Source: Euryarchaeota archaeon UBA251 (GTDB lineage Archaea > Thermoplasmatota > Poseidoniia > Poseidoniales > Thalassarchaeaceae). From it: 6,066 nucleotides of DNA. The notes below the pieces were generated by a model. It was given only the letters and a program-made list of their open reading frames with translations, was not told the DNA's origin and ran no database searches. The position numbers were made by a program, and so were the translations under genes. This document shows positions 1 to 5,049 of this stretch, one piece after another (position 1 is the stretch's first letter; each line of letters starts with the position of its first letter). The stretch lies in the NCBI GenBank assembly GCA_002497905.1, contig DAFJ01000019.1, positions 1-6,066 of the forward strand. The letters are read 5' to 3'.

Positions 1-121
1 CCCCTGCTGCGCTGTTAAACGAATGCCGAATGAAGTCACGTCGATCGATGAGACGGGTGCCTCCAGCTGTAACTTCGTTAGCCTCTCCTGGTGCCTGGCG
101 TAACTTGAATTTCCTGCCCAT
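1..121 (-). CDS. N-terminal fragment of a Tat-motif protein, possibly Rieske iron-sulphur protein
   Basis: This is the first 40 codons of a gene that continues past the left edge. Two ATGs in tandem (124-122 and 121-119) follow a GAGGTGATT Shine-Dalgarno sequence. I chose the second, which leaves 4 nt after GGTGAT; the first would leave only 1 nt. The peptide begins MGRKFKLRQAPGE and carries DRRDFIRHS at residues 26-34, a twin-arginine-like RRxFI motif, followed by the small residues NSAAG. Rieske proteins of bc-type complexes commonly start with a short basic cytoplasmic stretch and an RRDF-type Tat motif before an uncleaved membrane anchor. That makes Rieske the leading guess. No Fe-S-binding motif is visible because the rest of the gene is missing, so another Tat substrate is equally possible on sequence alone. 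The gene starts 10 nt after the stop of the two-helix membrane protein, so it belongs to the same operon. I am confident it is a coding start, less so about the product. Confidence 0.55.
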   Translation of the reverse strand, partial: MGRKFKLRQAPGEANEVTAGGTRLIDRRDFIRHSFNSAAG

Positions 122-124
122 CAT

Positions 125-133
125 AATCACCTC
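125..133 (-). promoter_or_regulatory. Shine-Dalgarno sequence overlapping the upstream stop codon
   Basis: GAGGTGATT on the minus strand lies directly before the tandem ATGs and shares bases with the TGA stop (134-132) of the preceding gene. It closely matches the anti-Shine-Dalgarno complement GGAGGTGATC. It supports a real gene start at 121 and translational coupling to the gene before it. Confidence 0.7.
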
Positions 134-581
134 AAGATTCGTACTTCTTCCATGAATTTGTATCCTTCGAAGGGATGAACTTGTTCCGTCGATGTTTGAC
201 GACTACAAGATCTGGGAGAACGAATCGAAGATAGATGATCCCCATCATAATCAGGGTCATCAGGACTGCCCCTAGGTGGAATGCAAGTTGTTGTTGGTCC
301 CATCCATTAAGGAGTCCATACGTGAGGGTGAATGCCCAATAGGTAGTCCAAAAGATGCCCCATATGAAGAAGAGAACCATCAGTCCGGACTCTGCAGAGG
401 GTGAAATTGTTGCACGGACTACAGTCCCTAATTTCGGCTTTCCAAATACGCCATGTTCGACAGCTGATGTGTATTGATCTTCGGTAAGGGATACGCCTTC
501 AAGAGCTGTACGAGCATCTTCAATACTCACTGTTCCACTCTTTACTTCGCGGAGAAGATTCAGAAGTTTGTCTTCTTTCAA
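132..581 (-). CDS. small two-helix membrane protein, unrecognised family
   Basis: This is a 149-residue protein I do not recognise. Residues 1-45 are a soluble helical region containing LLREVKSGTVSIEDARTAL, resembling short regulatory or docking helices found on small membrane proteins. Two hydrophobic helices follow at about 66-91 and 97-122. The tail is basic (KHRRNK at 129-134), which suggests both termini lie in the cytoplasm. The start is TTG, chosen because it overlaps the stop of the upstream gene (TTGA) and sits 4 nt after a strong GGTGATC Shine-Dalgarno sequence. It lies between a secreted CxCH protein and a Tat-motif protein, so it may be an accessory subunit of a membrane electron-transfer complex. 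That role is inferred only from position. Confidence 0.72.
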   Translation of the reverse strand: MKEDKLLNLLREVKSGTVSIEDARTALEGVSLTEDQYTSAVEHGVFGKPKLGTVVRATISPSAESGLMVLFFIWGIFWTTYWAFTLTYGLLNGWDQQQLAFHLGAVLMTLIMMGIIYLRFVLPDLVVVKHRRNKFIPSKDTNSWKKYES

Positions 582-1444
582 ACTTGATCACCCCTGCGTA
601 AATGTTTGATGCGGAGTCGGAGCAGATTACTCCTGCCTTCATAATGGCGGCTGAATCCATATCTGAGGAAGAATCCGCAGAATATTAGCACTATGATCAC
701 GGCTCCGAATCCGAGGAGTCCGAGCCAGTGGGCTCGGAACTTTGCACCCATGTGGTGGAGATCAGTATGCCCATCGGACGGTGGTGCAGGAGGCTCAATG
801 TTACCGTCACCTGAGAATACGGCCCGGCGATTGCTATCATCTGTGCCCTCGATTATTACTGCTGAGAGTCGGTTCCACATGTCTTGAGGGCCTGGTTGGC
901 CATCTCCATTGACAGAATTTCCCACAAGCCAAATTGTTGCAGGGCCGCTCTCGGTTTCAGGAGCCGTCCAAACAATGTTCCATGAACGAGATTCAAGATT
1001 TCCTCCGCTATCAGTGTGAGTCAGTGTTTGCAAATCATCGCTGGCGGGTCCATTGAAGTTCTCTGGAGCCGACATTACGTGGTCTTCTGAACCCTCACCT
1101 GCAGCAAGATTTCCCTGGGTGACTCGCATCGAGAAGCCTGCACTATACTCGGTTCCGCCAGAGTGATATTCAGCGCCACCGATGACCTGAATGGTCATGT
1201 CATAATTTTCACCGGGGATATATACTGAAGGCACACCATCAAGGACAATTGTCACCGAACCGCTTGGATCTACATTGTGGCATGTGCAGCCTGCCAATGC
1301 AACATCTCCCTTGCCATCTTGGTCGAAACCTATGCCGCCCGGCCAAGCTCCCACAGAAGCGGGTCCGAAGGCCAAAATCAACATGAGCAGAGAGAGCGTC
1401 AGCGCGCGCCGAACCGGCGCAGTCCACGGACTGGACATGCTCAT
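578..1444 (-). CDS. secreted, C-terminally anchored Reeler/choice-of-anchor-V-like protein with CxCH motif
   Basis: This is a 288-residue exported protein. Residues 10-33 form a signal peptide (VRR, then a hydrophobic core ending near VGAWPGG). GCTCHNVDP at 52-60 follows, then a beta-rich domain at about 60-200 with IPGENYDMTIQV (76-87), GFSMRVTQG (103-111), WNIVWTAP (155-162) and WLVGNSVNGDGQPG (172-185). The order CH motif, SVTI, PGxxY, GF, WTAP and GN..NGDG is what I know from bacterial Reeler/choice-of-anchor-V proteins, which usually carry CxxCH. Here only one residue separates the cysteines (C53, C55, H56), so covalent haem attachment is uncertain. A His-rich linker (H226, H230, H231, H239) precedes one membrane helix at 239-260 and a basic cytoplasmic tail. 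The ATG at 1444 is chosen over the one at 1438 because AGGTGG lies 8 nt upstream. It is first in an operon with a two-helix protein and a Tat-motif protein. A redox or metal-binding role is inferred. Confidence 0.75.
   Translation of the reverse strand: MSMSSPWTAPVRRALTLSLLMLILAFGPASVGAWPGGIGFDQDGKGDVALAGCTCHNVDPSGSVTIVLDGVPSVYIPGENYDMTIQVIGGAEYHSGGTEYSAGFSMRVTQGNLAAGEGSEDHVMSAPENFNGPASDDLQTLTHTDSGGNLESRSWNIVWTAPETESGPATIWLVGNSVNGDGQPGPQDMWNRLSAVIIEGTDDSNRRAVFSGDGNIEPPAPPSDGHTDLHHMGAKFRAHWLGLLGFGAVIIVLIFCGFFLRYGFSRHYEGRSNLLRLRIKHLRRGDQV
585..594 (-). promoter_or_regulatory. strong Shine-Dalgarno sequence that sets a TTG start
   Basis: GGGGTGATCA on the minus strand lies within the last codons of the CxCH protein gene and 3 nt upstream of the TTG at 581-579. 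Its GGTGATC core is complementary to a typical archaeal 16S 3' end. It is the main reason to accept a TTG start and a TTGA stop/start overlap. Confidence 0.7.
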
Positions 1445-1512
1445 GTTCTAGGCCACCTGAAAAGGGGATATTAACGTTCGCAAAAGAGGCTACTTTTTCG
1501 ATGGACAGCGGA

Positions 1513-1524
1513 GCATCTAGATGC
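1513..1524. repeat. 12-bp perfect palindrome, possible operator
   Basis: GCATCTAGATGC is a perfect inverted repeat midway between the divergent genes. Its half-site GCATCTA recurs at 1571-1577, where it runs into the plus-strand TATA-like box. This geometry would suit a dimeric regulator binding between the two promoters. A 12-bp palindrome in AT-rich DNA can also arise by chance, so confidence is low. Confidence 0.3.
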
Positions 1525-1575
1525 CTCTATATCATACCCTCTAATTACTTGATATTTTATTCGACATTATGCATC

Positions 1576-1582
1576 TATATAT
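1576..1582 (+). promoter_or_regulatory. TATA-like box of the TPR/FtsZ-like operon
   Basis: TATATAT is centred near 1579. Archaeal transcription usually starts about 25 nt downstream, here near 1604. That gives a leader of roughly 20 nt before the ATG at 1623 and places the alternative TTG at 1593 upstream of the transcript. It therefore decides the start of the TPR gene. No experimental start site is known. Confidence 0.5.
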
Positions 1583-1622
1583 CGCCGCATGATTGAAACC
1601 CCTGCTCGGCAGTGAACGATTC

Positions 1623-1928
1623 ATGGCGGGCCGTGCGTGGAAGAACACCTACCGTTTGTCGGATGCTCAACTTGAGCATCTTGATCTAGCCGAAGAGCGG
1701 ATGGAGGCAATGGATCTCTCCGAAGCTGAGAGAATCCTCCTTGGGATGTTGGATGAGAGTCCACTGTGCATTCCAGTACTGAGCAATCTAGGCCACCTTT
1801 ATGGCCGCCATCTCTCGGATTTTGAGAAGGCAGTCGAATACTATCAAATGGTCCTCGATATCGAACCAGATAACGCTTGGGCAAGAGATGAGCGTCGCCG
1901 ATATCAGCGGTATCTAACCTACGATTGA
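1623..1928 (+). CDS. small TPR-repeat protein
   Basis: This is a 101-residue soluble protein made almost wholly of two tetratricopeptide-like helix pairs. The first spans about residues 15-48 (AEERMEAMDLSEAERILLGM, then DESP). The second spans about 49-84 (VLSNLGHLYGRH, SDFEKAVEYYQMVLDIEPDN). The N-x-G-x-x-Y-x-x-x and A-x-x-Y-Y-x-x-x-L-x-I-x-P-D-N spacing is classic TPR. A basic helix ends the protein (ARDERRRYQRYL). TPR modules bind partner proteins and have no catalytic role. A TTG at 1593 would add 10 residues. I prefer the ATG at 1623 because the TATA-like box at 1576-1582 predicts transcription starting after that TTG, and a weak AGTGA precedes the ATG by 7 nt. The stop is 9 nt before the FtsZ-like gene, so the two are almost certainly co-transcribed and may interact. 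Confidence 0.75.
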   Translation: MAGRAWKNTYRLSDAQLEHLDLAEERMEAMDLSEAERILLGMLDESPLCIPVLSNLGHLYGRHLSDFEKAVEYYQMVLDIEPDNAWARDERRRYQRYLTYD

Positions 1929-1937
1929 GGGAAATTC

Positions 1938-2837
1938 ATGCAGGATGGCGCTCTCCTTCTTGTTGGTGTAGGGGGACTAGGTTGCCGTTGGGCCAGCCAT
2001 GCACATCTCGATGTGGAAGATGATTGCGATTTACTTCTTGTTGATTCTGATCCATTATCCCTTGATCTTTCGGAGAGTGCCTCCACAGTATGTCTCGGTC
2101 CTGAGGGTTCAGGGGGAGCGATTTTGCCTGAATTAGGTCATGATTGGGCAAAAGCCCACGCTTCCATTTTTGCGGACATGTTTGACAGGGCGGAACTCGT
2201 TCTCATCGCTGCAGGACTTGGAGGAGGTGTAGGCTCTGGAGCCTCCACATGGCTTGCTGAACAAGCACGTTCATCCGGTGCACTAGTTGTTACTGTCGTT
2301 GGTCTGCCTTTCGAGGATCAAGTAGCGCGGATGCGTTGGGCACGGCTCAGCCGCCCTCGATTAGAGGCGGCTTCACATGCAACGATTGGCATCTCACTGT
2401 CAGCACTAGCTCTGCGAGCGGAGAAGAGGGGCGCAGAATGGGAATCAGGAGGCGGTTGGGTCCCGTCATTAATCCGGGCCTTGGTCCAAACTCAGGCTCG
2501 AAAGGGCGTAATAAATCTCGACTTGATGGATCTAAGAACAGTTCTTACTCAAGCGGGCCGGTCAACGGTGCTTGTAGCTCAAGGTGATTGCTATGATCCT
2601 CGGCGCCTATTCCAGAAAGCCTTCGATGCACCACTAGAACGCATCGATCTTGTGAATGCTGCAACGTGTCTATTGCATATCGAAGGCGGTGATCAGGTAA
2701 CTCTCGGCGACTTCGATCGGATTGCTGATGCCTTCACTCGTGGGTTATCTGACAATTGCCACGTAATTTACGGGGCTTCGATAGTCCACGAATTGGAGGG
2801 TGAGGTCCGAGTAATCGCGGTTCTTGCTGGTTTATGA
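1938..2837 (+). CDS. divergent FtsZ/tubulin-superfamily GTPase-like protein
   Basis: This is a 299-residue protein with both globular domains of the FtsZ fold. GVGGLGC (10-16) corresponds to loop T1, LLLVDSDPLSL (32-42) to T2, and AAGLGGGVGSGAS (91-103) to the T4 tubulin signature, which is normally GGGTG[ST]G. VVGLPFED (120-127) is T5. INLDLMDLRTVL (192-203) is the T7 synergy loop with N193, D195 and D198 kept as NxDxxD. The C-terminal domain (PLERIDLVNAA, HIEGGDQVTL, VIYGAS, VRVIAVLAG) aligns well with FtsZ. Oddities are that the T1 Asn that normally contacts guanine is Arg17, the T6 PND motif is replaced by GISLSA (151-156), and the signature Thr is Val98. There is almost no N-terminal extension and no C-terminal linker or tail peptide. 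Family FtsZs are GTP-dependent cytoskeletal polymers. Superfamily membership is strong; GTP use and a division role are uncertain. GAGG overlapping the previous stop is the ribosome site. Confidence 0.85.
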   Translation: MQDGALLLVGVGGLGCRWASHAHLDVEDDCDLLLVDSDPLSLDLSESASTVCLGPEGSGGAILPELGHDWAKAHASIFADMFDRAELVLIAAGLGGGVGSGASTWLAEQARSSGALVVTVVGLPFEDQVARMRWARLSRPRLEAASHATIGISLSALALRAEKRGAEWESGGGWVPSLIRALVQTQARKGVINLDLMDLRTVLTQAGRSTVLVAQGDCYDPRRLFQKAFDAPLERIDLVNAATCLLHIEGGDQVTLGDFDRIADAFTRGLSDNCHVIYGASIVHELEGEVRVIAVLAGL

Positions 2838-4184
2838 TTCACCTATGAGTTCGACTTCTTCGTCTTCTTCAATGAGTTCAATTTCATCTTCTTTTTCTAC
2901 AAGTTCAATCTCTTCATCGTCCTCGGATGGCCTGTTAATTTCAGTTTCATCTGCAGTAGCCTTCTCGCTAATTATGTATCCCTCATCACTGGATTCAGTG
3001 TCATCTTTGAGAGTAGATGCGATCGTTGTATCGTTATTCCATCTTGGTCGTTGGAGTGCCTTGGAGAGACCGAGAAGTAGAGTTGATGCGGTTAGAACGT
3101 GGCCTATGCCAAGTGTCGATGCGATACTTCCTATGCCGAATTGCTTGCTGAGGAGGCCGATTAATGGAAGGTCTCCAATCAATTCGGTAGAGAGGTCTGC
3201 CATTACCGTAATGCTTCCAGCATATCCGAAACCAAAGGCGATTGCCCAGAATACTGCTGTGTTTTCAGTCACAATGGTAATTCTAGATCGATTCCGGTTG
3301 GTCATGGCCCATACGGCACTAATTACTGTGATGATCACTAATACTACCTCTTCAGACCACATCGCGCCAGATTCTGATGTGGTGAACCTAGACCAAGCAC
3401 TAGAGAGGTGCCACGCTGAAAGGAAAAGTAGGAGTTGACCAGTCCGATGAGTCCTGCGACGGTCGGCGCGAGTCCAGGATGAATCTATCGGAGAAATGGC
3501 ATCGCGTGCGAGCCAGACAGCGAGTAGAAGTAGGCCTATGCAACCGATTAGATATGCACTCCACTGTACCAGGAGTGGTTCAGATCCCGATATGGCTGGT
3601 AGCGTAATTCCTCGTATTACTGCGATAATTCCAGTAGATACAACAGTACCAATCATAAGTTTACGAACATCCCAGTTCGTCGCTTCACTGAGTGGTGAAT
3701 CTCTGATTCCATCTGTCTTCAACTTCCCCGAAGTCCATCCAGTTGCACTTGCCCTCAATGCAAGTCCTTGCCCGATTGACCATAGGGCGAACATACTGGC
3801 TAAGGCAAGTGCCCACCCGTTGCGTATATCTTCATCTCTGCCCAATGTTGACCATGCGATTATTGTGAGTAAAGTCATGAGTGCAATAGGCATGATGACT
3901 GGCCCAATGATTCGGATTAGCACACTCTTTCCTGATGAGGCGCGAAGCATCTTGCCGATTGTCTCATTGTTTCCAAGTAAGCCAATGATTAGGTAGGCGA
4001 GCATGGCGGAAGTAAATACAATGGCAGCGTATCCAGCACCGCCTCCAGATATGGCAAGGTAACCATACAGTCCACCCGTACCAAGGACAAGTAGCACGAT
4101 GTGAGGCAATGTATCTGGCCTTAGTAGTACCTTGAGAAGCTGAAGTGGCCCATCGATGGAAATTCCTTCATCCCGCTCTGACAT
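2832..4184 (-). CDS. polytopic membrane protein with acidic repeat tail, unrecognised family
   Basis: This is a 450-residue integral membrane protein I do not recognise. A short acidic N-terminus (MSERDEG) is followed by about ten hydrophobic segments near 26-46, 50-70, 90-112, 122-143, 175-193, 206-226, 249-266, 278-295, 306-325 and 354-374. A basic loop (TRADRRRTHRTGQ, 238-250) is probably cytoplasmic. There is no clear transporter signature, ATP site or catalytic motif. Residues 380-450 form a hydrophilic, strongly acidic tail ending in three near-identical 9-residue units (from D423). The gene converges on the FtsZ-like gene and their ends overlap by 6 bp. It diverges from the Pop5-like gene across a 50-bp promoter gap. 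No Shine-Dalgarno sequence precedes the ATG, and a TATA-like element lies about 27 nt upstream, so a leaderless transcript is likely. A scaffold or transport role is possible but unproven. Confidence 0.8.
   Translation of the reverse strand: MSERDEGISIDGPLQLLKVLLRPDTLPHIVLLVLGTGGLYGYLAISGGGAGYAAIVFTSAMLAYLIIGLLGNNETIGKMLRASSGKSVLIRIIGPVIMPIALMTLLTIIAWSTLGRDEDIRNGWALALASMFALWSIGQGLALRASATGWTSGKLKTDGIRDSPLSEATNWDVRKLMIGTVVSTGIIAVIRGITLPAISGSEPLLVQWSAYLIGCIGLLLLAVWLARDAISPIDSSWTRADRRRTHRTGQLLLFLSAWHLSSAWSRFTTSESGAMWSEEVVLVIITVISAVWAMTNRNRSRITIVTENTAVFWAIAFGFGYAGSITVMADLSTELIGDLPLIGLLSKQFGIGSIASTLGIGHVLTASTLLLGLSKALQRPRWNNDTTIASTLKDDTESSDEGYIISEKATADETEINRPSEDDEEIELVEKEDEIELIEEDEEVELIGES
2845..2925 (-). 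repeat. three tandem 27-bp coding repeats
   Basis: The units 2845-2871, 2872-2898 and 2899-2925 are imperfect copies sharing the plus-strand pattern A[TC][GA]AGTTC[GA]A followed by TC-rich sequence. Read on the minus strand they encode DEEIELVEK, EDEIELIEE and DEEVELIGE, the acidic tail of the membrane protein. Substitutions between units mostly keep the acidic/Ile/Val/Leu pattern, which suggests that the peptide repeat is under selection. Confidence 0.75.
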
Positions 4185-4206
4185 TCGAACTCCGATAGTG
4201 GGGGAT

Positions 4207-4216
4207 GAAATAAATC
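4207..4216. promoter_or_regulatory. shared TATA-like element between divergent genes
   Basis: GAAATAAATC on the plus strand reads GATTTATTTC on the minus strand. Its centre (about 4211) is 24 nt from the plus-strand ATG at 4235 and 27 nt from the minus-strand ATG at 4184. That is the usual archaeal TATA-to-start distance in both directions. Neither gene has a convincing Shine-Dalgarno sequence, so leaderless transcripts both ways are the simplest reading. Confidence 0.5.
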
Positions 4217-4234
4217 GTCGTTGTCAGAAAGAGC

Positions 4235-4543
4235 ATGGCGCGCCTGTCTAAAGCGAAGCGTGTCAAGCGCCGATGGGTAGGTCTCCGTATCAAGAGAGAG
4301 TTGGACCGAGAGTCCCTTGAATCTCAAATTCAAAATCTGATTCCTGGTGCGGATTTACGTCTTTATGACCTTCGTCCAGAAGGCGATTCCAGTATCGCGA
4401 TTATGCGAGTTTACCTTCCTGATCTCCCTCACTTTCGCGCTGTTTTAGCCGAATGTGAATGGATTGAAACCCTGACTACTTCAGGAAAGATTCGTCTTGT
4501 GCGAGAACGATTGAGTATACCCAAACCCCCTCGGCGCAGATGA
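4235..4543 (+). CDS. probable Pop5-like RNase P protein subunit (Rnp2)
   Basis: This is a 102-residue basic protein. It starts MARLSKAKRVKRRWVGLRI, with a positively charged leader running into a beta strand, like the KxRYIAFxI start of archaeal Pop5. An alpha/beta core follows: helix 22-36, strand ADLRLYDLRPEG (39-50), strand SIAIMRVYLPD (53-63), helix FRAVLAECEWI (67-77). It ends with TLTTSGKIRLVRERL (79-93), which resembles the conserved VSGTIRxLRRK ending of Pop5, and a basic IPKPPRRR tail. Pop5 pairs with Rpp30 as the protein activator of the RNase P RNA in tRNA 5' processing. Length and domain order fit; the middle is divergent and lacks the usual GIIRC-like strand (here AIMRV). No tRNA or Rpp30 gene is adjacent in the window. 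The likely alternative is an unrelated small RNA-binding ferredoxin-like protein. It is probably transcribed without a leader. Confidence 0.6.
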   Translation: MARLSKAKRVKRRWVGLRIKRELDRESLESQIQNLIPGADLRLYDLRPEGDSSIAIMRVYLPDLPHFRAVLAECEWIETLTTSGKIRLVRERLSIPKPPRRR

Positions 4544-4576
4544 AGCATTCATGACCTCTACACTGTTGGCAGTTCT

Positions 4577-5044
4577 ATGGGCGGTGGAGGGAGTGCTGAG
4601 TCAATTCCACTATGGGACCTTTCATCTCTGATTGGTGCGACTTTACTCATTGGTACTGTGTTAATGGCCCTCTGGTCTCCCAGCCATGATTTATCCTTGG
4701 AATCTGGGTCAGGTGTTGTACAAATCACCAGCGTGGATGTCGGCCTCCTGGGTTCCTCTGATGTAGTCCAGATTGATGTGTCTCCGGGGGAAATCTGTTC
4801 AGGTGACAACGCGACTACCTGTAGCCTCATTGTGAATATTGGGGCCGAGTCCTTCGAGTTCAACGAGGCTGGAGGGGATGCGACCAGTCAACGATCATCC
4901 GAGGGTCCCCTCATTGTGACTGCTGAAGGAGAGGGCGATTACACACTTATTGTCAGTGTCCAGCGTCAGTTACCTTTGGAGGCACTTCCGGTCATCTTGG
5001 GTATTTTCCTTGTGATTTGGGGCGAATGGCGCAAGCGTCAATGA
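4577..5044 (+). CDS. small membrane-anchored extracytoplasmic protein, unrecognised
   Basis: This is a 155-residue protein of no family I recognise. A Gly-rich start (MGGGGSAES) leads into a membrane helix at about 16-33. A beta-rich, acidic domain follows at about 36-128, then a second helix at about 135-149 and a short basic end (WRKRQ). The basic C-terminus suggests that both ends are cytoplasmic and the middle is outside. That domain has two cysteines (C74, C82), which could form a disulphide, and an N-glycosylation sequon NAT at 78-80 between them. The alternating hydrophobic runs (VVQIDVSPG, CSLIVNIG, YTLIVSVQ) resemble a small immunoglobulin-like sandwich. The ATG at 4577 is the first usable start after an in-frame stop at 4541-4543; the Shine-Dalgarno sequence is weak. 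It lies 33 nt after the Pop5-like gene, so it is probably co-transcribed with it, and it ends 5 nt from the convergent fusion gene. Confidence 0.65.
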   Translation: MGGGGSAESIPLWDLSSLIGATLLIGTVLMALWSPSHDLSLESGSGVVQITSVDVGLLGSSDVVQIDVSPGEICSGDNATTCSLIVNIGAESFEFNEAGGDATSQRSSEGPLIVTAEGEGDYTLIVSVQRQLPLEALPVILGIFLVIWGEWRKRQ

Positions 5045-5049
5045 TGTTT

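Larger units (their letters stand above)
1445..1622. promoter_or_regulatory. divergent intergenic promoter region
   Basis: This AT-rich gap separates two divergent transcription units. For the minus-strand operon, AGGTGG (1458-1453) is a Shine-Dalgarno sequence 8 nt before the ATG at 1444. Minus-strand TATA-like candidates are TTAATATC (1474-1467), GATATAGA (1533-1526) and ATAAAATATC (1560-1551). The nearest would place the transcript start at about the ATG and exclude the Shine-Dalgarno sequence, so one of the two farther boxes is more consistent. The plus-strand TATA and a palindrome are listed separately. I see no RNA gene here. Confidence 0.5.

Noticed and set aside
1276..1292. Calling the CxCH protein a standard c-type cytochrome
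   Set aside because: Only one residue separates the cysteines, so the canonical CxxCH haem site is absent.
1593..1622. TTG start adding ten residues to the TPR protein
   Set aside because: The TATA-like box at 1576-1582 predicts a transcript start near 1604, downstream of this TTG. The extra residues add nothing TPR-like.
2845..2925. Repeats as CRISPR or mobile-element repeats
   Set aside because: The units are directly adjacent without spacers, imperfect, and in frame within a coding tail.
2824..3438. Long plus-strand open frame with a Ser-rich N-terminus opposite the membrane protein
   Set aside because: The Ser runs are simply the complement of the acidic repeat. The minus-strand frame has clear membrane helices, a sensible start and a promoter; this frame has none of these.
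3496..3996. Plus-strand open frame opposite the membrane protein
   Set aside because: It has no ribosome site or recognisable domain, and its composition is that of an antisense shadow of a helix-rich gene.
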